DNA of 64,000 nt from Halorubrum sp. 48-1-W (GTDB lineage Archaea > Halobacteriota > Halobacteria > Halobacteriales > Haloferacaceae), in contig NZ_QMIM01000012.1 in NCBI RefSeq assembly GCF_003287355.1, positions 1 to 64,000 of the forward strand. Reading direction: 5' to 3'. This document shows positions 48,869 to 58,663 of the stretch, one piece after another (positions within the stretch are counted from its first letter, which is position 1; each line of letters opens with the position of its first letter). A program made the translations under genes and the position numbers. A model generated the notes under the pieces. It worked only from the letters and a program-made list of their open reading frames with translations. It was not told where the DNA came from and did no database searches.

Positions 48869-50169
48869 GCGAGAGCGAACCAACGACGACCGACGCGCCG
48901 GGGCTCTCACGGCGCCCCGGCCGACGCCGCGGGCGCGACGACGGGAAGTTCGGGCGCTACGGTGGCCAGTACGTCCCCGAGGCGCTGATGCCCGCCATCG
49001 AGGAATTGACCGACGCCTACGAACGCTACGTCCTGGAGAACGAGGACGGCTTCATGGACGAGTTCCGCGAGCGGCTCGCGGACTTCGGCGGCCGGCCGAC
49101 GCCGCTCCAGCGCGCCGAACGACTCTCCGAGCGCTACGGTCGCGAGGTGTATCTCAAACGCGAGGACCTACTCCACGGCGGCGCACACAAGCTGAACAAC
49201 GCCCTCGGACAGGTCCTGCTCGCGAAGTACATGGGCAAAGAACGGATCGTCGCGGAGACGGGCGCGGGCCAGCACGGCACCGCGACCGCGATGGCCGCGG
49301 CCCACCTCGACGTACCCTGTGAGATCTACATGGGCGAACGCGACATCAACCGCCAGCGGCCCAACGTCTTCCGGATGAAGCTCAACGGCGCCGAGGTGAA
49401 CCCGGTCACCGCCGGCCGCGGCACGCTGAAGGAGGCCATCTCGGAGACGATGCGCGACTGGGCGACCACCGTCGAGAACACCCACTACGTCATCGGGTCG
49501 GTCGTCGGGCCCCACCCGTTCCCGGTGATGGTCCGCGACTTCCAGGCGGTCATCTCCGAGGAGGCGCGCGAACAGTCGATCGGGAAGACCGGCGACCTCC
49601 CGACCGACGTGGTCGCCTGCGCGGGCGGGGGGTCGAACACGATGGGAGCGTTCACCGGGTTCGTCGACGACGAGGACGTCGCGCTCCACGCGATCGAGGC
49701 GGGCGGCTCGACGCTGGAGGTCGACGAGGAGGCCGGCGTCGCGCCCAACTCGGCGTCGCTCTTCACCGGTGAGGAAGGCGTGCTCCACGGCGCCCGCACC
49801 AAGCTACTCCAGGACTCCGACGGCCAGATCATGGAGAGCCACTCCGTCTCCTCCGGGCTCGACTACGCCGGCGTCGGTCCCGAACTCGCGTACCTCGTCG
49901 ACGAGGGACGGGTGACTCCCGTCGCCGTCGACGACGACGCCGCACTCGAGGGCTTTCACCGCCTCTCGAACACCGAGGGGATCATCCCCGCGCTGGAGAC
50001 GGCCCACGCGTTCGGCTTCCTCGAGGAGCACGCCGACGACCTCGGCGAGCGCGTCGTCGTGAACGTCTCGGGCCGCGGCGACAAGGACCTCGACGCCGCG
50101 ATAGAGGAGACCGACGGCCGCGATATCGACGGCGCGCCCGACATGTCGATGTTCACGGAGGGGATCTGA
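48865..50169 (+). CDS. trpB: Tryptophan synthase beta subunit
   Basis: PLP enzyme that condenses indole with serine. The catalytic lysine lies in [20 protein letters not shown], and the serine-binding GAGQHG in [14 protein letters not shown]. The phosphate loop is [16 protein letters not shown]. The 434-residue length is usual for TrpB1 with a halophilic N-terminal extension ([15 protein letters not shown]). Its stop is directly followed by the trpA start. Confidence 0.98.
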   Translation: MSESEPTTTDAPGLSRRPGRRRGRDDGKFGRYGGQYVPEALMPAIEELTDAYERYVLENEDGFMDEFRERLADFGGRPTPLQRAERLSERYGREVYLKREDLLHGGAHKLNNALGQVLLAKYMGKERIVAETGAGQHGTATAMAAAHLDVPCEIYMGERDINRQRPNVFRMKLNGAEVNPVTAGRGTLKEAISETMRDWATTVENTHYVIGSVVGPHPFPVMVRDFQAVISEEAREQSIGKTGDLPTDVVACAGGGSNTMGAFTGFVDDEDVALHAIEAGGSTLEVDEEAGVAPNSASLFTGEEGVLHGARTKLLQDSDGQIMESHSVSSGLDYAGVGPELAYLVDEGRVTPVAVDDDAALEGFHRLSNTEGIIPALETAHAFGFLEEHADDLGERVVVNVSGRGDKDLDAAIEETDGRDIDGAPDMSMFTEGI

Positions 50170-51042
50170 ATGCCGACGACCGGCAACAGCGAGGCGCTCG
50201 CGGCCGCGTTCGCGGACGGCCCCGCCTACATCCCGTACCTCGCGGTCGGTGACCCCGACGACGACGCCTCGCTGGCGTACGTCGAGGCGCTCGACCGGGG
50301 CGGAGCCGACGTCATCGAACTGGGGCTCCCCTTCTCCGAGCCGATCGCCGAGGGCCCGACGATCCAGGGGGCGGTCGTCCGCGCGCTCGAGGGCGGGATG
50401 ACGCCCGACCGCTTCTTCGCCTTCGTCGAGGACCTCGACGTCGACGCGCCGCTCGTGTGTATGACCTACTACAACCTGATCTACCAGTACTCGAGCGGGG
50501 ACGACGGGACTGCGAGCGACGGTCCCCGGGACTTCGTCGAGCGCGCGGCCGAGGTCGGCTTGGAGGGGTTCGTCGTCCCCGACCTCCCGGCCGAGGAGGC
50601 CGACCCACTTCGGGAGGCCTGCGACGAGTTCGGGCTGGACCTGGTGTTCATCGTCGCGCCGACGACGACGGGTGAGCGGCTCGAACGCATCATGAGCCGA
50701 GTTTCGGGGTACGTCTACGTCCAGGCGCGACTCGGGACGACGGGCGCGAAGAGCGACGTTGCCGACAGCACGACCGAGAGCCTCGACCGGCTCCGGGAGT
50801 TCGACGTGCCGAAGGCGGTCGGCTTCGGGATCTCGACCGGCGAGCACGCCGAACGTATCGTCGCCGGCGGGGCGGACGGGATCATCGTCGGCTCCGCGCT
50901 GGTGGACATCGTCGCCGACGGGGTCGAGGCGGACCTGTCGACGGCGGACGTCGCGGACCGACTCGAGTCGCTCTCGCGGGAGCTGAAGGCGGGCGCTGAG
51001 CGCGGCTTCGCGTCCCGGATGGAGCCTGCGGAGTCGCGCTGA
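50170..51042 (+). CDS. trpA: Tryptophan synthase alpha subunit
   Basis: Cleaves indole-3-glycerol phosphate to indole. Catalytic Glu in [20 protein letters not shown] and Asp in the helix preceding [12 protein letters not shown] are present. The phosphate site is [14 protein letters not shown] with [13 protein letters not shown]. 290 residues. No gap follows trpB, so the two subunits are coupled. Third and last gene of the trp unit in view. Confidence 0.97.
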   Translation: MPTTGNSEALAAAFADGPAYIPYLAVGDPDDDASLAYVEALDRGGADVIELGLPFSEPIAEGPTIQGAVVRALEGGMTPDRFFAFVEDLDVDAPLVCMTYYNLIYQYSSGDDGTASDGPRDFVERAAEVGLEGFVVPDLPAEEADPLREACDEFGLDLVFIVAPTTTGERLERIMSRVSGYVYVQARLGTTGAKSDVADSTTESLDRLREFDVPKAVGFGISTGEHAERIVAGGADGIIVGSALVDIVADGVEADLSTADVADRLESLSRELKAGAERGFASRMEPAESR

Positions 51043-51135
51043 GCCGCGGTCGTCGACGCGGATCGGAGCCAATACCTCCCGGAACGAAACCGACTTACCT
51101 CCCTTTGACACAGGGTCACATAAGAGCGATCCACA

Positions 51136-51927
51136 ATGACAGCAGGACTCACAGCACGACTCGACCGGATCTCGACGAACGATCGATACCTCGTCGTCCC
51201 GATGGACCACGGGATAACCATGGGCGCGGTGAAGGGGCTCGTCGACATCGAGTCGACGATAGACGGCGTCACGAGGGGCGGCGCGGACGCGGTGCTCACC
51301 CAGCGGGGGATCGCCGCGCGCGTCCACGACAACAAGAACGGCGCGGGCTACATCGTCCACGTCAACGCCTCGACGACGATCGGGCCCGACGAGAACGACA
51401 AGCGCGTCACCGCGAGCGCCGAGGCGGCGGTCCGTGCCGGCGCGGACGCGGTCTCGTTCCACATCAACGTCGGCTCCGACCACGAGCCGGAGCAGATAGA
51501 GGAGCTGGCGGAGCTCTCCGAGGACGCCTCCCGGTTCGGACTCCCCGTGCTCGCGATGGCGTACGCGCGCGGCCCGGGCGTCGACAGTACGGACCCCGAG
51601 TCGCTCGGACACGCCGTCCGGCTCGCCGAGGAGCTCGGCGCGGACGTAGTGAAGACCGGCTACTCCGGGGACGGCGACTCCTTCGAACGCGTCACCGAGT
51701 CGACACGCCTCCCGGTCGTCATCGCCGGCGGCTCGAAGGGGACGGACCGCGAGACCGTCGAGATGGTCCGCGGGGCGATGGACGGCGGCGCGGCCGGCGT
51801 CTCGATGGGGCGGTCCATCTTCCAGCACGACGACCCGGAAGGGATCGCGAGCGCGGTGTCGGCGGTCGTCCACGACGACGCCGACGTGGAGTCGGCGCTC
51901 GAGGCCGGCGGCTTCCTCGAAGCGTAA
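51136..51927 (+). CDS. 2-amino-3,7-dideoxy-D-threo-hept-6-ulosonate synthase (class I aldolase fold)
   Basis: First enzyme of the archaeal alternative to the early shikimate pathway: it condenses a 6-deoxy-5-ketofructose phosphate with aspartate semialdehyde (family knowledge, MJ0400 type). 263 residues. MDHGITMGAVKG holds the conserved Asp-His, and the Schiff-base lysine is in GADVVKTGYSGDGDSF. The phosphate loop is VIAGGSKGTDRETVEMV. The next gene on this strand (52663) encodes the following step, which settles this over fructose-bisphosphate aldolase. Confidence 0.9.
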   Translation: MTAGLTARLDRISTNDRYLVVPMDHGITMGAVKGLVDIESTIDGVTRGGADAVLTQRGIAARVHDNKNGAGYIVHVNASTTIGPDENDKRVTASAEAAVRAGADAVSFHINVGSDHEPEQIEELAELSEDASRFGLPVLAMAYARGPGVDSTDPESLGHAVRLAEELGADVVKTGYSGDGDSFERVTESTRLPVVIAGGSKGTDRETVEMVRGAMDGGAAGVSMGRSIFQHDDPEGIASAVSAVVHDDADVESALEAGGFLEA

Positions 51928-51942
51928 ACCGGCCGGCGCGGC

Positions 51943-52521
51943 TCACTCCGCCCCGACGTTCTGTCCGCCCTCGAAGGAACCGGGATCGGGCTCGATCTCG
52001 GCGTACTGGACCGCCCGGCGACCGAGCGTGAGCGTCCGGTGGTCGAGCCCCTCGTCGACGAACTCGTCGCCGTCGAACTGCTCGCCGGCGTGAGGGATCG
52101 CGACCTGATGCGGGATCACCCACGCATTGAGCGCCCGACAGACCGACCGGAGATGCTCGAGCGCGGTGACGGGGAACCCGCCGCCGGCGACCGCCAACAG
52201 GCCGACAGTCTCGTCCTCGAACTCATCGAACCCGCAGTAGTCGATCGCCGTCTTGAGCGGCGAAGAGTACGAGCCGTGGTACATCGGCGTTCCGAGGAGG
52301 ACGGAGTCCGCTTCCCGGATCCGTCGGGTGAACGCTCCGGCGTCGCCCGCCTCACCGCGGTCGGCGTCGAACGCCGGGAGGTCGTACTCCCGAAGGTCGA
52401 GCAGTTCGCCGGTCCCGCCGGCCTCACGAACGCCGTCGAGCGCGCGTCGGAGGCCCCTTCGGGTGTGGCTCGTCTCCCGGAGGCTTCCGGGGACCGCGAC
52501 GACGTGTGGTGCGTCGGACAT
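51943..52521 (-). CDS. NAD(P)H-dependent FMN reductase / flavodoxin-like
   Basis: A 192-residue flavodoxin-fold reductase. The FMN phosphate loop is VAVPGSLRETSHTRRGL, and the second binding loop is VLLGTPMYHGSYSSPLKTAID, typical of the NADPH-dependent FMN reductase family (SsuE/ChrR group). The tail is GGQNVGAE. It lies on the opposite strand between the two shikimate genes and is probably unrelated to them. Confidence 0.92.
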   Translation of the reverse strand: MSDAPHVVAVPGSLRETSHTRRGLRRALDGVREAGGTGELLDLREYDLPAFDADRGEAGDAGAFTRRIREADSVLLGTPMYHGSYSSPLKTAIDYCGFDEFEDETVGLLAVAGGGFPVTALEHLRSVCRALNAWVIPHQVAIPHAGEQFDGDEFVDEGLDHRTLTLGRRAVQYAEIEPDPGSFEGGQNVGAE

Positions 52522-52662
52522 GGACGCCCGAACGGCGGCCGATCACTAATACGGTTCCCCGGCCCGCACCCCGATCGCTCGCGGAGACGTATCCGTCTCG
52601 CGTCCGCGACGACCGATGTCCCTTCCACAGTTTTCAAGCCGGCGCGCCGTGAGGGTCCGGTA

Positions 52663-53835
52663 ATGACACGCACCGTCTGGGTCAAAGCCGACAGCGCGGT
52701 CGGCGACTGGGAGACGCGGAAGCGACGGATCACGACTGCCATCGAGGCGGGCGCCGACTGGGTGCTCGTCGACGAGGCCGACGTCGGCAGGGTCAGGGAA
52801 CTCGGCGACGTGAACGTGGCGGCGTTCCTCGCGGACGCCGACGTCGTCGACGGCGACGACGAGAGCGCCGAGGCGGACGCCTACTTCGTCGGGAAGGGCG
52901 GCGAGGGCGACGGCACCATCGACCTCCCCGAGGACTTATCCGGGTCGGCCGACCTCACGACCCTCCGGCGACGCGACGACCGCGCACAGGGCGCGTACGT
53001 CCGCGTGCTCGGCACGGAGTACGAGGCGTTCGCCGAGGAGGCGGCGGAGGCGGCCGACTTCACCGTGATCGTCGGCGAGGACTGGTCGATCATCCCGCTC
53101 GAGAACCTGATCGCTCGCGTCGGCGAGGAGACCCACCTGATCGCGGGCGCGACGACGTCAGCGGAGGCGCAGACCGCCTTCGAGACGCTGGAGATCGGCG
53201 CGGACGGCGTCCTCATCGATTCGGACTCGCCGGACGAGATCCGCGGCGCGGTCGAGGTACGCGACGCGGCCGACCGCGAGACGCTCGACCTTCGACACGC
53301 CGAGGTGACCGCGGTCGAGGCCACCGGTATGGCCGACCGCGTCTGCATCGACACGGGGTCGCTGATGAACGGCGACGAGGGGATGCTGGTCGGTTCGATG
53401 TCCCGCGGGCTCTTCTTCGTCCACGCGGAGACCGCGGAGTCGCCGTACGTCGAGTCGCGCCCGTTCCGGGTGAACGCGGGCGCGGTCCACGCGTACGTGC
53501 GCAACCCCGAGGGCGGAACCAACTACCTCGCGGAGCTGTCGAGCGGCGACGAGGTCCAGATAGTCGACGTCGACGGGGGCACCCGGGAGGCGATCGTCGG
53601 CAGGGTGAAGATCGAGAAGCGTCCGATGTTCCGGGTCCAGGCGGAACTCGAGACCGACGACGGAGTCGACCGGATCGAGACGCTCATCCAGAACGCGGAG
53701 ACGGTGAAGGTGGCCACGAGCGAGGGCCGAACCGCCGTCACCGACCTCGAGGAGGGCGACGAGGTGCTCGTCCACTACGAGGACGTCGCGCGTCACTTCG
53801 GCGAGGCGGTCGAGGAGAGCATCATCGAGAAGTAG
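52663..53835 (+). CDS. 3-dehydroquinate synthase II
   Basis: Converts the product of the archaeal 2-amino-3,7-dideoxy-heptulosonate synthase to 3-dehydroquinate, linking to the aromatic pathway (MJ1249 type, unrelated to bacterial AroB). 390 residues starting TRTVWVKADSAVGDWETRKR. Diagnostic segments are FTVIVGEDWSIIPLENLIA, ATGMADRVCIDTGSLM, GMLVGSMSRGLFFVHAET and RPFRVNAGAVHAYV. Together with the gene at 51136 it supplies the aromatic precursor near trpCBA. Confidence 0.95.
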   Translation: MTRTVWVKADSAVGDWETRKRRITTAIEAGADWVLVDEADVGRVRELGDVNVAAFLADADVVDGDDESAEADAYFVGKGGEGDGTIDLPEDLSGSADLTTLRRRDDRAQGAYVRVLGTEYEAFAEEAAEAADFTVIVGEDWSIIPLENLIARVGEETHLIAGATTSAEAQTAFETLEIGADGVLIDSDSPDEIRGAVEVRDAADRETLDLRHAEVTAVEATGMADRVCIDTGSLMNGDEGMLVGSMSRGLFFVHAETAESPYVESRPFRVNAGAVHAYVRNPEGGTNYLAELSSGDEVQIVDVDGGTREAIVGRVKIEKRPMFRVQAELETDDGVDRIETLIQNAETVKVATSEGRTAVTDLEEGDEVLVHYEDVARHFGEAVEESIIEK

Positions 53836-53944
53836 GGTCCACACGACGAGAAGGAGGGTCCACACGACGAGTGGAGGGCCGATCCGTCCGGTCCCCGGGG
53901 CGGCCCCTCAGTACACGACAACTGTTTTTACACGAGATCGAGGA

Positions 53945-54112
53945 GAAAGCCCACGACGTTAGTCGTGGGAGAAGTCACAAAGCGCGTCGTTGATACAGGA
54001 AGCCCCATCACCAGAAGTCAAAGACTTCTGGTTAGCAGTCAGAACCCTTCGAGTTCTGACGACATCCTCAAGCGCGAGCCGTCAGGCGAGCGGTAGGGTG
54101 GGGTAGTTCACC
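53945..54112 (-). mobile_element. Small palindromic non-autonomous element (PATE/MITE-like, IS200/IS605 type)
   Basis: On the minus strand this 170-bp stretch begins with ACTACCCCACCCTACC and ends with a perfect hairpin, CCCACGAC-TAAC-GTCGTGGG (53950-53969). In between lie two more perfect hairpins: CCAGAAGTC/GACTTCTGG (54011-54031) and GTCAGAAC/GTTCTGAC (54038-54060). It contains no open frame. The left end matches the hairpin beside the MATE gene. This layout fits a palindrome-associated non-autonomous element mobilised by an IS200/IS605-type transposase elsewhere. Confidence 0.6.
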
Positions 54113-54132
54113 GACCCACGGGAGGGTACCCC

Positions 54133-54440
54133 ATGGCCAACACAGGCGGAGCCGTCCCATCGGAGATCGCCGATCTGTCGACCGCGTATCCGGGATACGG
54201 CGTCGACGTGCCGGACGACACGCTCCCGTTGACCGACTACGACGCGTACGGCCACAACCGGTCGGCTGGGCGCTGTCGGCCGAGCGGATGGACTCGCTCA
54301 CGAACACCGGCAACCTCGGCGACCCGACCGTCGCGACGCGCGAGAAGGGCGACGAGATGGTCGCGGACGCGGTGGCGAACGTGACCGAACTCGTGAGGGC
54401 ACTGGACGGGCTCGATGCCCCCGAAGGCAGTGACGCCTGA
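54133..54440 (+). pseudogene. Broken gene, creatininase-like C-terminus
   Basis: From the ATG at 54133 one frame is protein-like for about 43 codons (ending YDAYGHNR). The frame one register away then takes over near 54265 and reads WALSAERMDSLTNTGNLGDP, then TVATREKGDEMVADAVANVT, to a stop at 54438-54440. The second part resembles the end of creatinine amidohydrolase-family proteins (N-x-G-N-L-G-D-P-T-x-A-T-x-E-K-G). The metal-binding core is missing. A deletion plus frameshift is likely. The palindromic element immediately upstream may be involved. Confidence 0.55.
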
Positions 54441-54523
54441 CCGAGCGTCCGGCACCGCTTCCCGGTCCGCCGCGGTCGTCCCCGACAACTGTTAGCCCCT
54501 CGCGTTCGTATACCCGTATAACG

Positions 54524-55618
54524 ATGACCACAATCGGTATCGTCGGCGCGGGCGCGGCCGCGGCCGCAGCGACGCACGTCCTCGACGCCGCCGTCCCGGA
54601 CGCGGAGGTGACCGTCCTCGAGAAGTCGGGCGGGCTCTGTGGTCGGGCCGCGACCCGACGGAACGACGACCGGGACCTCGTGTACGACTACGGCGCGAAC
54701 TACCTCAAGTCCGACGACGACCGCGTCGTCGAACTCGTCACCGAGACGCTCGACGACGAGGGGATGGTCGACGCGACCGAACCTATCTACACCTTCGACG
54801 AGTCCGGGGAGGTGTCGCCCGGCCGCGACGACGACGACCACAAGTGGAGCTACCGAACGGGGCTCACCCAGATCGCCAAACGGCTGTTCGGCGGGACCGA
54901 CGCGACGGTCCACCGACGGACCCGGGTCGAGACGATCCGGCGGGAGGGCGACGACGGCGGAGGGCGGGGGGACACCGACGCCGGAACTTGGACCCTCGTC
55001 GACGACGAGGGCGACGTGTGGGGCCCCTTCGACGTCCTGCTCGTGAACCCGCCGGCCCCGCAGACCGCCGAACTGCTCGCCGACGCCGAGTGGGAGTCGC
55101 CGGCCCGCGACCGGCTCCGGTCAGCCACCGCCGACGTGGACTACCGCACCGTCTGGACCGCGGTCCTCCACTACTCCTTCCCGCTCGAGAGACCGTACTA
55201 CGGGCTCGTGAACACCGACAAGGAGCACGCGGTCGGCTGGATCTCCCGCGAGGAGTGTAAGGCCGGCCACGTGCCCGACGGCGAGTCGCTGCTCGTCGTC
55301 CAGGCCGGCGGCGAGTGGTCGGCCGAACGCTACGACGCCGACCCCGTCGACAACCTCGCCGAACTCGCCGGCCACGCCGCCGACATCGTGGGCGACGACC
55401 GCCTCGTCGATCCGGACTGGACCGACCACCAGGGGTGGCGCTACGCGATCCCGGAGGGTGAACTCGAGCGCGACCCGGATGACGGGGAAGATCCCGTCGA
55501 CGCGGCCGCCCGCGAGGGGCTGTACGTCCTCGGCGACTGGGTCGCCGGCGAGGGGCGGGTCCACGCCGCGCTCGCGAACGGGCTCGACGTGGGCGAGCGG
55601 GTCGCCCGGGAGGTCTGA
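54524..55618 (+). CDS. FAD-dependent oxidoreductase (renalase/amine oxidase-like)
   Basis: A 364-residue flavoprotein. The dinucleotide loop is IGIVGAGAAAAAATHVLD, and VLEKSGGLCGRAATRR is the typical second motif. The C-terminal FAD motif is EGLYVLGDWVAGEGRVHAAL followed by NGLDVGER. The shape resembles the renalase-like or NAD(P)-binding protein group (COG3380). An acidic loop interrupts the middle. The substrate is unknown. It has its own promoter region of about 80 bp after the broken gene. Confidence 0.88.
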   Translation: MTTIGIVGAGAAAAAATHVLDAAVPDAEVTVLEKSGGLCGRAATRRNDDRDLVYDYGANYLKSDDDRVVELVTETLDDEGMVDATEPIYTFDESGEVSPGRDDDDHKWSYRTGLTQIAKRLFGGTDATVHRRTRVETIRREGDDGGGRGDTDAGTWTLVDDEGDVWGPFDVLLVNPPAPQTAELLADAEWESPARDRLRSATADVDYRTVWTAVLHYSFPLERPYYGLVNTDKEHAVGWISREECKAGHVPDGESLLVVQAGGEWSAERYDADPVDNLAELAGHAADIVGDDRLVDPDWTDHQGWRYAIPEGELERDPDDGEDPVDAAAREGLYVLGDWVAGEGRVHAALANGLDVGERVAREV

Positions 55619-55680
55619 GTCGCCTACGATATCCGGTCACCGGACGAGGCCAGGTGTCGTCGAAACGCGTCCTCGGGGGC

Positions 55681-57207
55681 CTAGAGGCCGTACAGCTCGC
55701 CGTACTTCGCCTCGACGTAGTCGGTGAAGGCGTCTGCCGAGAAGTCCTCGCCGGTCGCCCGTCGCACCAGCTCGTTCGTCTCGTAGCGTGAGCCGTGTCG
55801 GTGGACGTTCTCTCCGAGCCACTCGCGGAGCGGGTCGAACTCGCCGTCGGCGATGGATCCCTCGAGGTCGTCGACGTCGTCCTCGGCTACGTCGTACAGC
55901 TGGGCGGCCATGACGGACCCGAGCGAGTACGTCGGGAAGTAGCCGAAGTTACCGTGGCTCCAGTGGATGTCCTGGAGACAGCCCTCTGTGTCGGTCTCGG
56001 GACGGACCCCGAGGTACTCCTCGTACTTGTCGTTCCAGGTCTCGGGCACGTCCTCGACGGCGAGGTCGCCGCGTATCAGGTCGCGTTCGATCTCGAAGCG
56101 GACGACGATGTGGAGGTGGTAGGTGAGCTCGTCGGCCTCGACGCGGATGAGGTTGTCCTCGTACACCTGATTTACGGCCTCGTAGGCGTCCTCGACGGTC
56201 GCATCGGCGGTCTCGGGGAAGCGGTCCTGGAACGTCGGGAGGAACAGCTCCCAGAACGCCCGGCTCCGGCCGACGTGGTTCTCCCAGAGCCGCGACTGCG
56301 ACTCGTGGACCGAGAGGTCACGCGACTCGCCGAGCGGGGTCCCCCAGTGCTCCTGCGGGAGTCCGAGGCTGTACTGGGCGTGACCGAACTCGTGGATCGT
56401 CGAGCCGATCGCGCCGAGCGGCTCGGACTCGTCGAACCGCGTCGTCACCCGACAGTCGAACTGGTTGCCGGCGGTGAAGGGGTGCGAGGAGACGTCGAGC
56501 CGGCCGCGGTCGAAGTCGTAGCCGACGAGTTCCAGGGCGTCGCGTGCGAGCGCCTCCTGCTCCGCTGGGGGGAACGTTCCCTCGAAGGTGTCGACGGCGA
56601 GGTCGCGGTCGGATGCGCGGATCTCGTCGATCATGGGAACGAGCGTCTCCCGCAACTCTTCGAGGATCGCCTCGGTGCGCTCGATCGACAGGCAGGGCTC
56701 GTACTCCTCGAAGAGCACCGCGTAGGGGTCGCGGTCGGGGTCGACGTGCTCGGCGTACTCGCGTTTGAGCTCGACGTGTTTCTCCAGGTACGGCGCGAAC
56801 GACTCGAAGTCGTCCTCGGCTTTCGCCTCCTCCCAGGCCGCGAGCGCCTCCGAACTCGTCTCTGAGATCTCCTCGATCAGTTCCCCGGGAACGGCGTCGG
56901 CGCGGTCGTACTCCCTGCGGACCTCGCGGACGACCGCCGCCCGTTCGTCGGCCAGCTCGGTCCCCTCGAGTTCGTCGAGGAGCTCGCCGGTCTCGTCGTC
57001 GGTCAGCATGTCGTGGCGGACCGACGAGAGCGTCGAGAGCTGTTTCGAGCGGGCGGGCGTGCCGCCCTCGGGCATCATCACCTGCTGGTCCCAGCCGAGC
57101 ACGCCGGCAGCGCTGCCGACCGCGTTCCAGCGTCTCGCGCGCTCGAGGAGGGCGTCGTACGCGTCCGGCGCGTCGGACCCGTCGTCGGATACGGCTTCCG
57201 TTGCCAT
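55681..57207 (-). CDS. Carboxypeptidase M32 (Taq family)
   Basis: A metallocarboxypeptidase of 508 residues. The zinc motif HEFGH is in GSTIHEFGHAQYSLGL, with the downstream Glu in DLSVHESQSRLWENH. Other family marks are LGWDQQVMMPEGGTPARSKQ near the N-terminus, DVSSHPFTAGN and the late HWSHGNFGYFPTYSLG. Complete active site. The ATG at 57207 yields the expected N-terminal helix. Cytoplasmic; it trims C-terminal residues of peptides. Confidence 0.96.
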   Translation of the reverse strand: MATEAVSDDGSDAPDAYDALLERARRWNAVGSAAGVLGWDQQVMMPEGGTPARSKQLSTLSSVRHDMLTDDETGELLDELEGTELADERAAVVREVRREYDRADAVPGELIEEISETSSEALAAWEEAKAEDDFESFAPYLEKHVELKREYAEHVDPDRDPYAVLFEEYEPCLSIERTEAILEELRETLVPMIDEIRASDRDLAVDTFEGTFPPAEQEALARDALELVGYDFDRGRLDVSSHPFTAGNQFDCRVTTRFDESEPLGAIGSTIHEFGHAQYSLGLPQEHWGTPLGESRDLSVHESQSRLWENHVGRSRAFWELFLPTFQDRFPETADATVEDAYEAVNQVYEDNLIRVEADELTYHLHIVVRFEIERDLIRGDLAVEDVPETWNDKYEEYLGVRPETDTEGCLQDIHWSHGNFGYFPTYSLGSVMAAQLYDVAEDDVDDLEGSIADGEFDPLREWLGENVHRHGSRYETNELVRRATGEDFSADAFTDYVEAKYGELYGL

Positions 57208-57472
57208 ACCGCGTGGAACGGTCGGGTCCGTTAAGAAGGGACCGAACCCGGTAGCGCCGGTTCGGGCGGGTCGTCCGCTATGGGGTCGTCCTCAGCCCTC
57301 TCTCATCCATCCGTTCCCCCTCAATTCGTTCCGCCTCCATCCCCCTCCTTGCTCCGATCGACCTGTGGTCCGGCGCCATGTCCCGGCGCCGTGTCCGGGA
57401 AACGGTTCGCGGATCGAGAGCGACGAGTCGCGAGTAGAAACGGTCATTAGCGCGCGGATCCGACGCCGGGCA
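57208..57472. other. Intergenic gap between M32 and acyltransferase genes
   Basis: The stretch contains a minus-strand TATA-like TTCTTAACGG about 20-30 nt before the M32 ATG and an imperfect inverted repeat CGAACC/GGTTCG near 57243-57265. The rest is C-rich with no protein-like frame, RNA gene or repeat that I can recognise. Confidence 0.4.
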
Positions 57473-58585
57473 ATGGCCGAGCGCGTTCACAGCGTCGACG
57501 CGATGCGCATCGTCGCGGTCGTGTTCGTCGTGTTGATCCACACCGACCCGTTCCAGGGGCTCGGGACCGCCGGCAACGCCGTCAACTTCGGGATCAAGAC
57601 GACCGCGCGGTTCGCGGTGCCGTTCTTCTTCGTCGCGTCCGGCTACTTCTTCGCGCGCAAGGCGGCCGACCGTGATCCCCGCGCATATCTCGCCCGCCGA
57701 GCCGTCGCGCTCGGGTCGGTGTACGCCTTCGGGCTCGTCCTCGCTGTGCCGGCGTTCCTCGGGGGACGGATGGCGCGCGACGCGACGGCCGGACGCTCGA
57801 TCGTCGACACCGCGTTGGGCGAACTCCCCGCGTTCTTCGACCCGGTCGAGTTCCTGTACTACGGAACCTCCGTCTCGGAGGTCCTCTGGTTCCTCCCGGC
57901 GCTCCTGTTCTCGCTCGCGTTCGTGGCCGCGTTCGCGGTGGCCGGACGAACGGACCTCGCCCTCCCGGTCGCGCTGTGTTTCCACCTCGTGGGCCTGCTC
58001 GGAACGAGCTACACGATGGTCGTCGACGTGCCCTTCGAGGTCCGCGACGGGTTGTTCTTCGGGTTCTTTTACGTGAGCCTGGGCTACACCGTCGGCAGGC
58101 GGGGATGGACCCCGGCGCGGGACCGGAGTCGGGCACTGCTCGGGCTCGTCGCGTGTTTCGCCGTCCTCCAGCTGGTCGAGTTCTCGTTGCTCGGGTATCC
58201 CCTACGTGGCGAGCCGTTCGGCTCGTACGTCTTCGCCCCGAGCTACGGGGTCTCGACGGCGCTTCTCACCGTCTCGTTGTTCCTGTTTCTGCTCTCGAGA
58301 CCTCGGCTCGGGGCCGACACGCCACTCCCCTCGTGGGGCGTCTACGCCGTGGGGATCTACGTCGTTCATCCCGTGGTTTTGGAGGCGGTTCGGGCGCTCC
58401 GCGACGCGTTGACAGCGGCGGGATACGGGGTCGGCGCGGAGGTGTTCTGGCACCTGGGCGCAACGCCGGCGACGCTACTCGGCGCGCTCGCGCTCTACCG
58501 GCTCGCCCACCGGCTCCGGATAGTCGAGATCGGCGGGACCCACCTCCCGGGCGCGCCGCTATTGTCCTCGCGCTGGCCGCGGTAA
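57473..58585 (+). CDS. Acyltransferase 3 family membrane protein
   Basis: A polytopic protein of 370 residues. It begins VHSVDAMRIVAVVFVVLIHT, where the Arg and the His at the end of the first helix are the conserved pair of acyltransferase-3 enzymes that O-acetylate cell-surface sugars or lipids. About ten helices follow, with RFAVPFFFVASGYFFARK being the family's second signature. Start ATG 57473 gives a short cytosolic N-terminus. Its substrate, possibly a surface glycan, cannot be named. Confidence 0.88.
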   Translation: MAERVHSVDAMRIVAVVFVVLIHTDPFQGLGTAGNAVNFGIKTTARFAVPFFFVASGYFFARKAADRDPRAYLARRAVALGSVYAFGLVLAVPAFLGGRMARDATAGRSIVDTALGELPAFFDPVEFLYYGTSVSEVLWFLPALLFSLAFVAAFAVAGRTDLALPVALCFHLVGLLGTSYTMVVDVPFEVRDGLFFGFFYVSLGYTVGRRGWTPARDRSRALLGLVACFAVLQLVEFSLLGYPLRGEPFGSYVFAPSYGVSTALLTVSLFLFLLSRPRLGADTPLPSWGVYAVGIYVVHPVVLEAVRALRDALTAAGYGVGAEVFWHLGATPATLLGALALYRLAHRLRIVEIGGTHLPGAPLLSSRWPR

Positions 58586-58663
58586 CGGGGCGCGGTCGTC
58601 GCTCGGAGGGACCGGCCTCGAGCGCGAGCTATTTCACGCCGGCCGCGAAAAGGCTCCCAAGGA

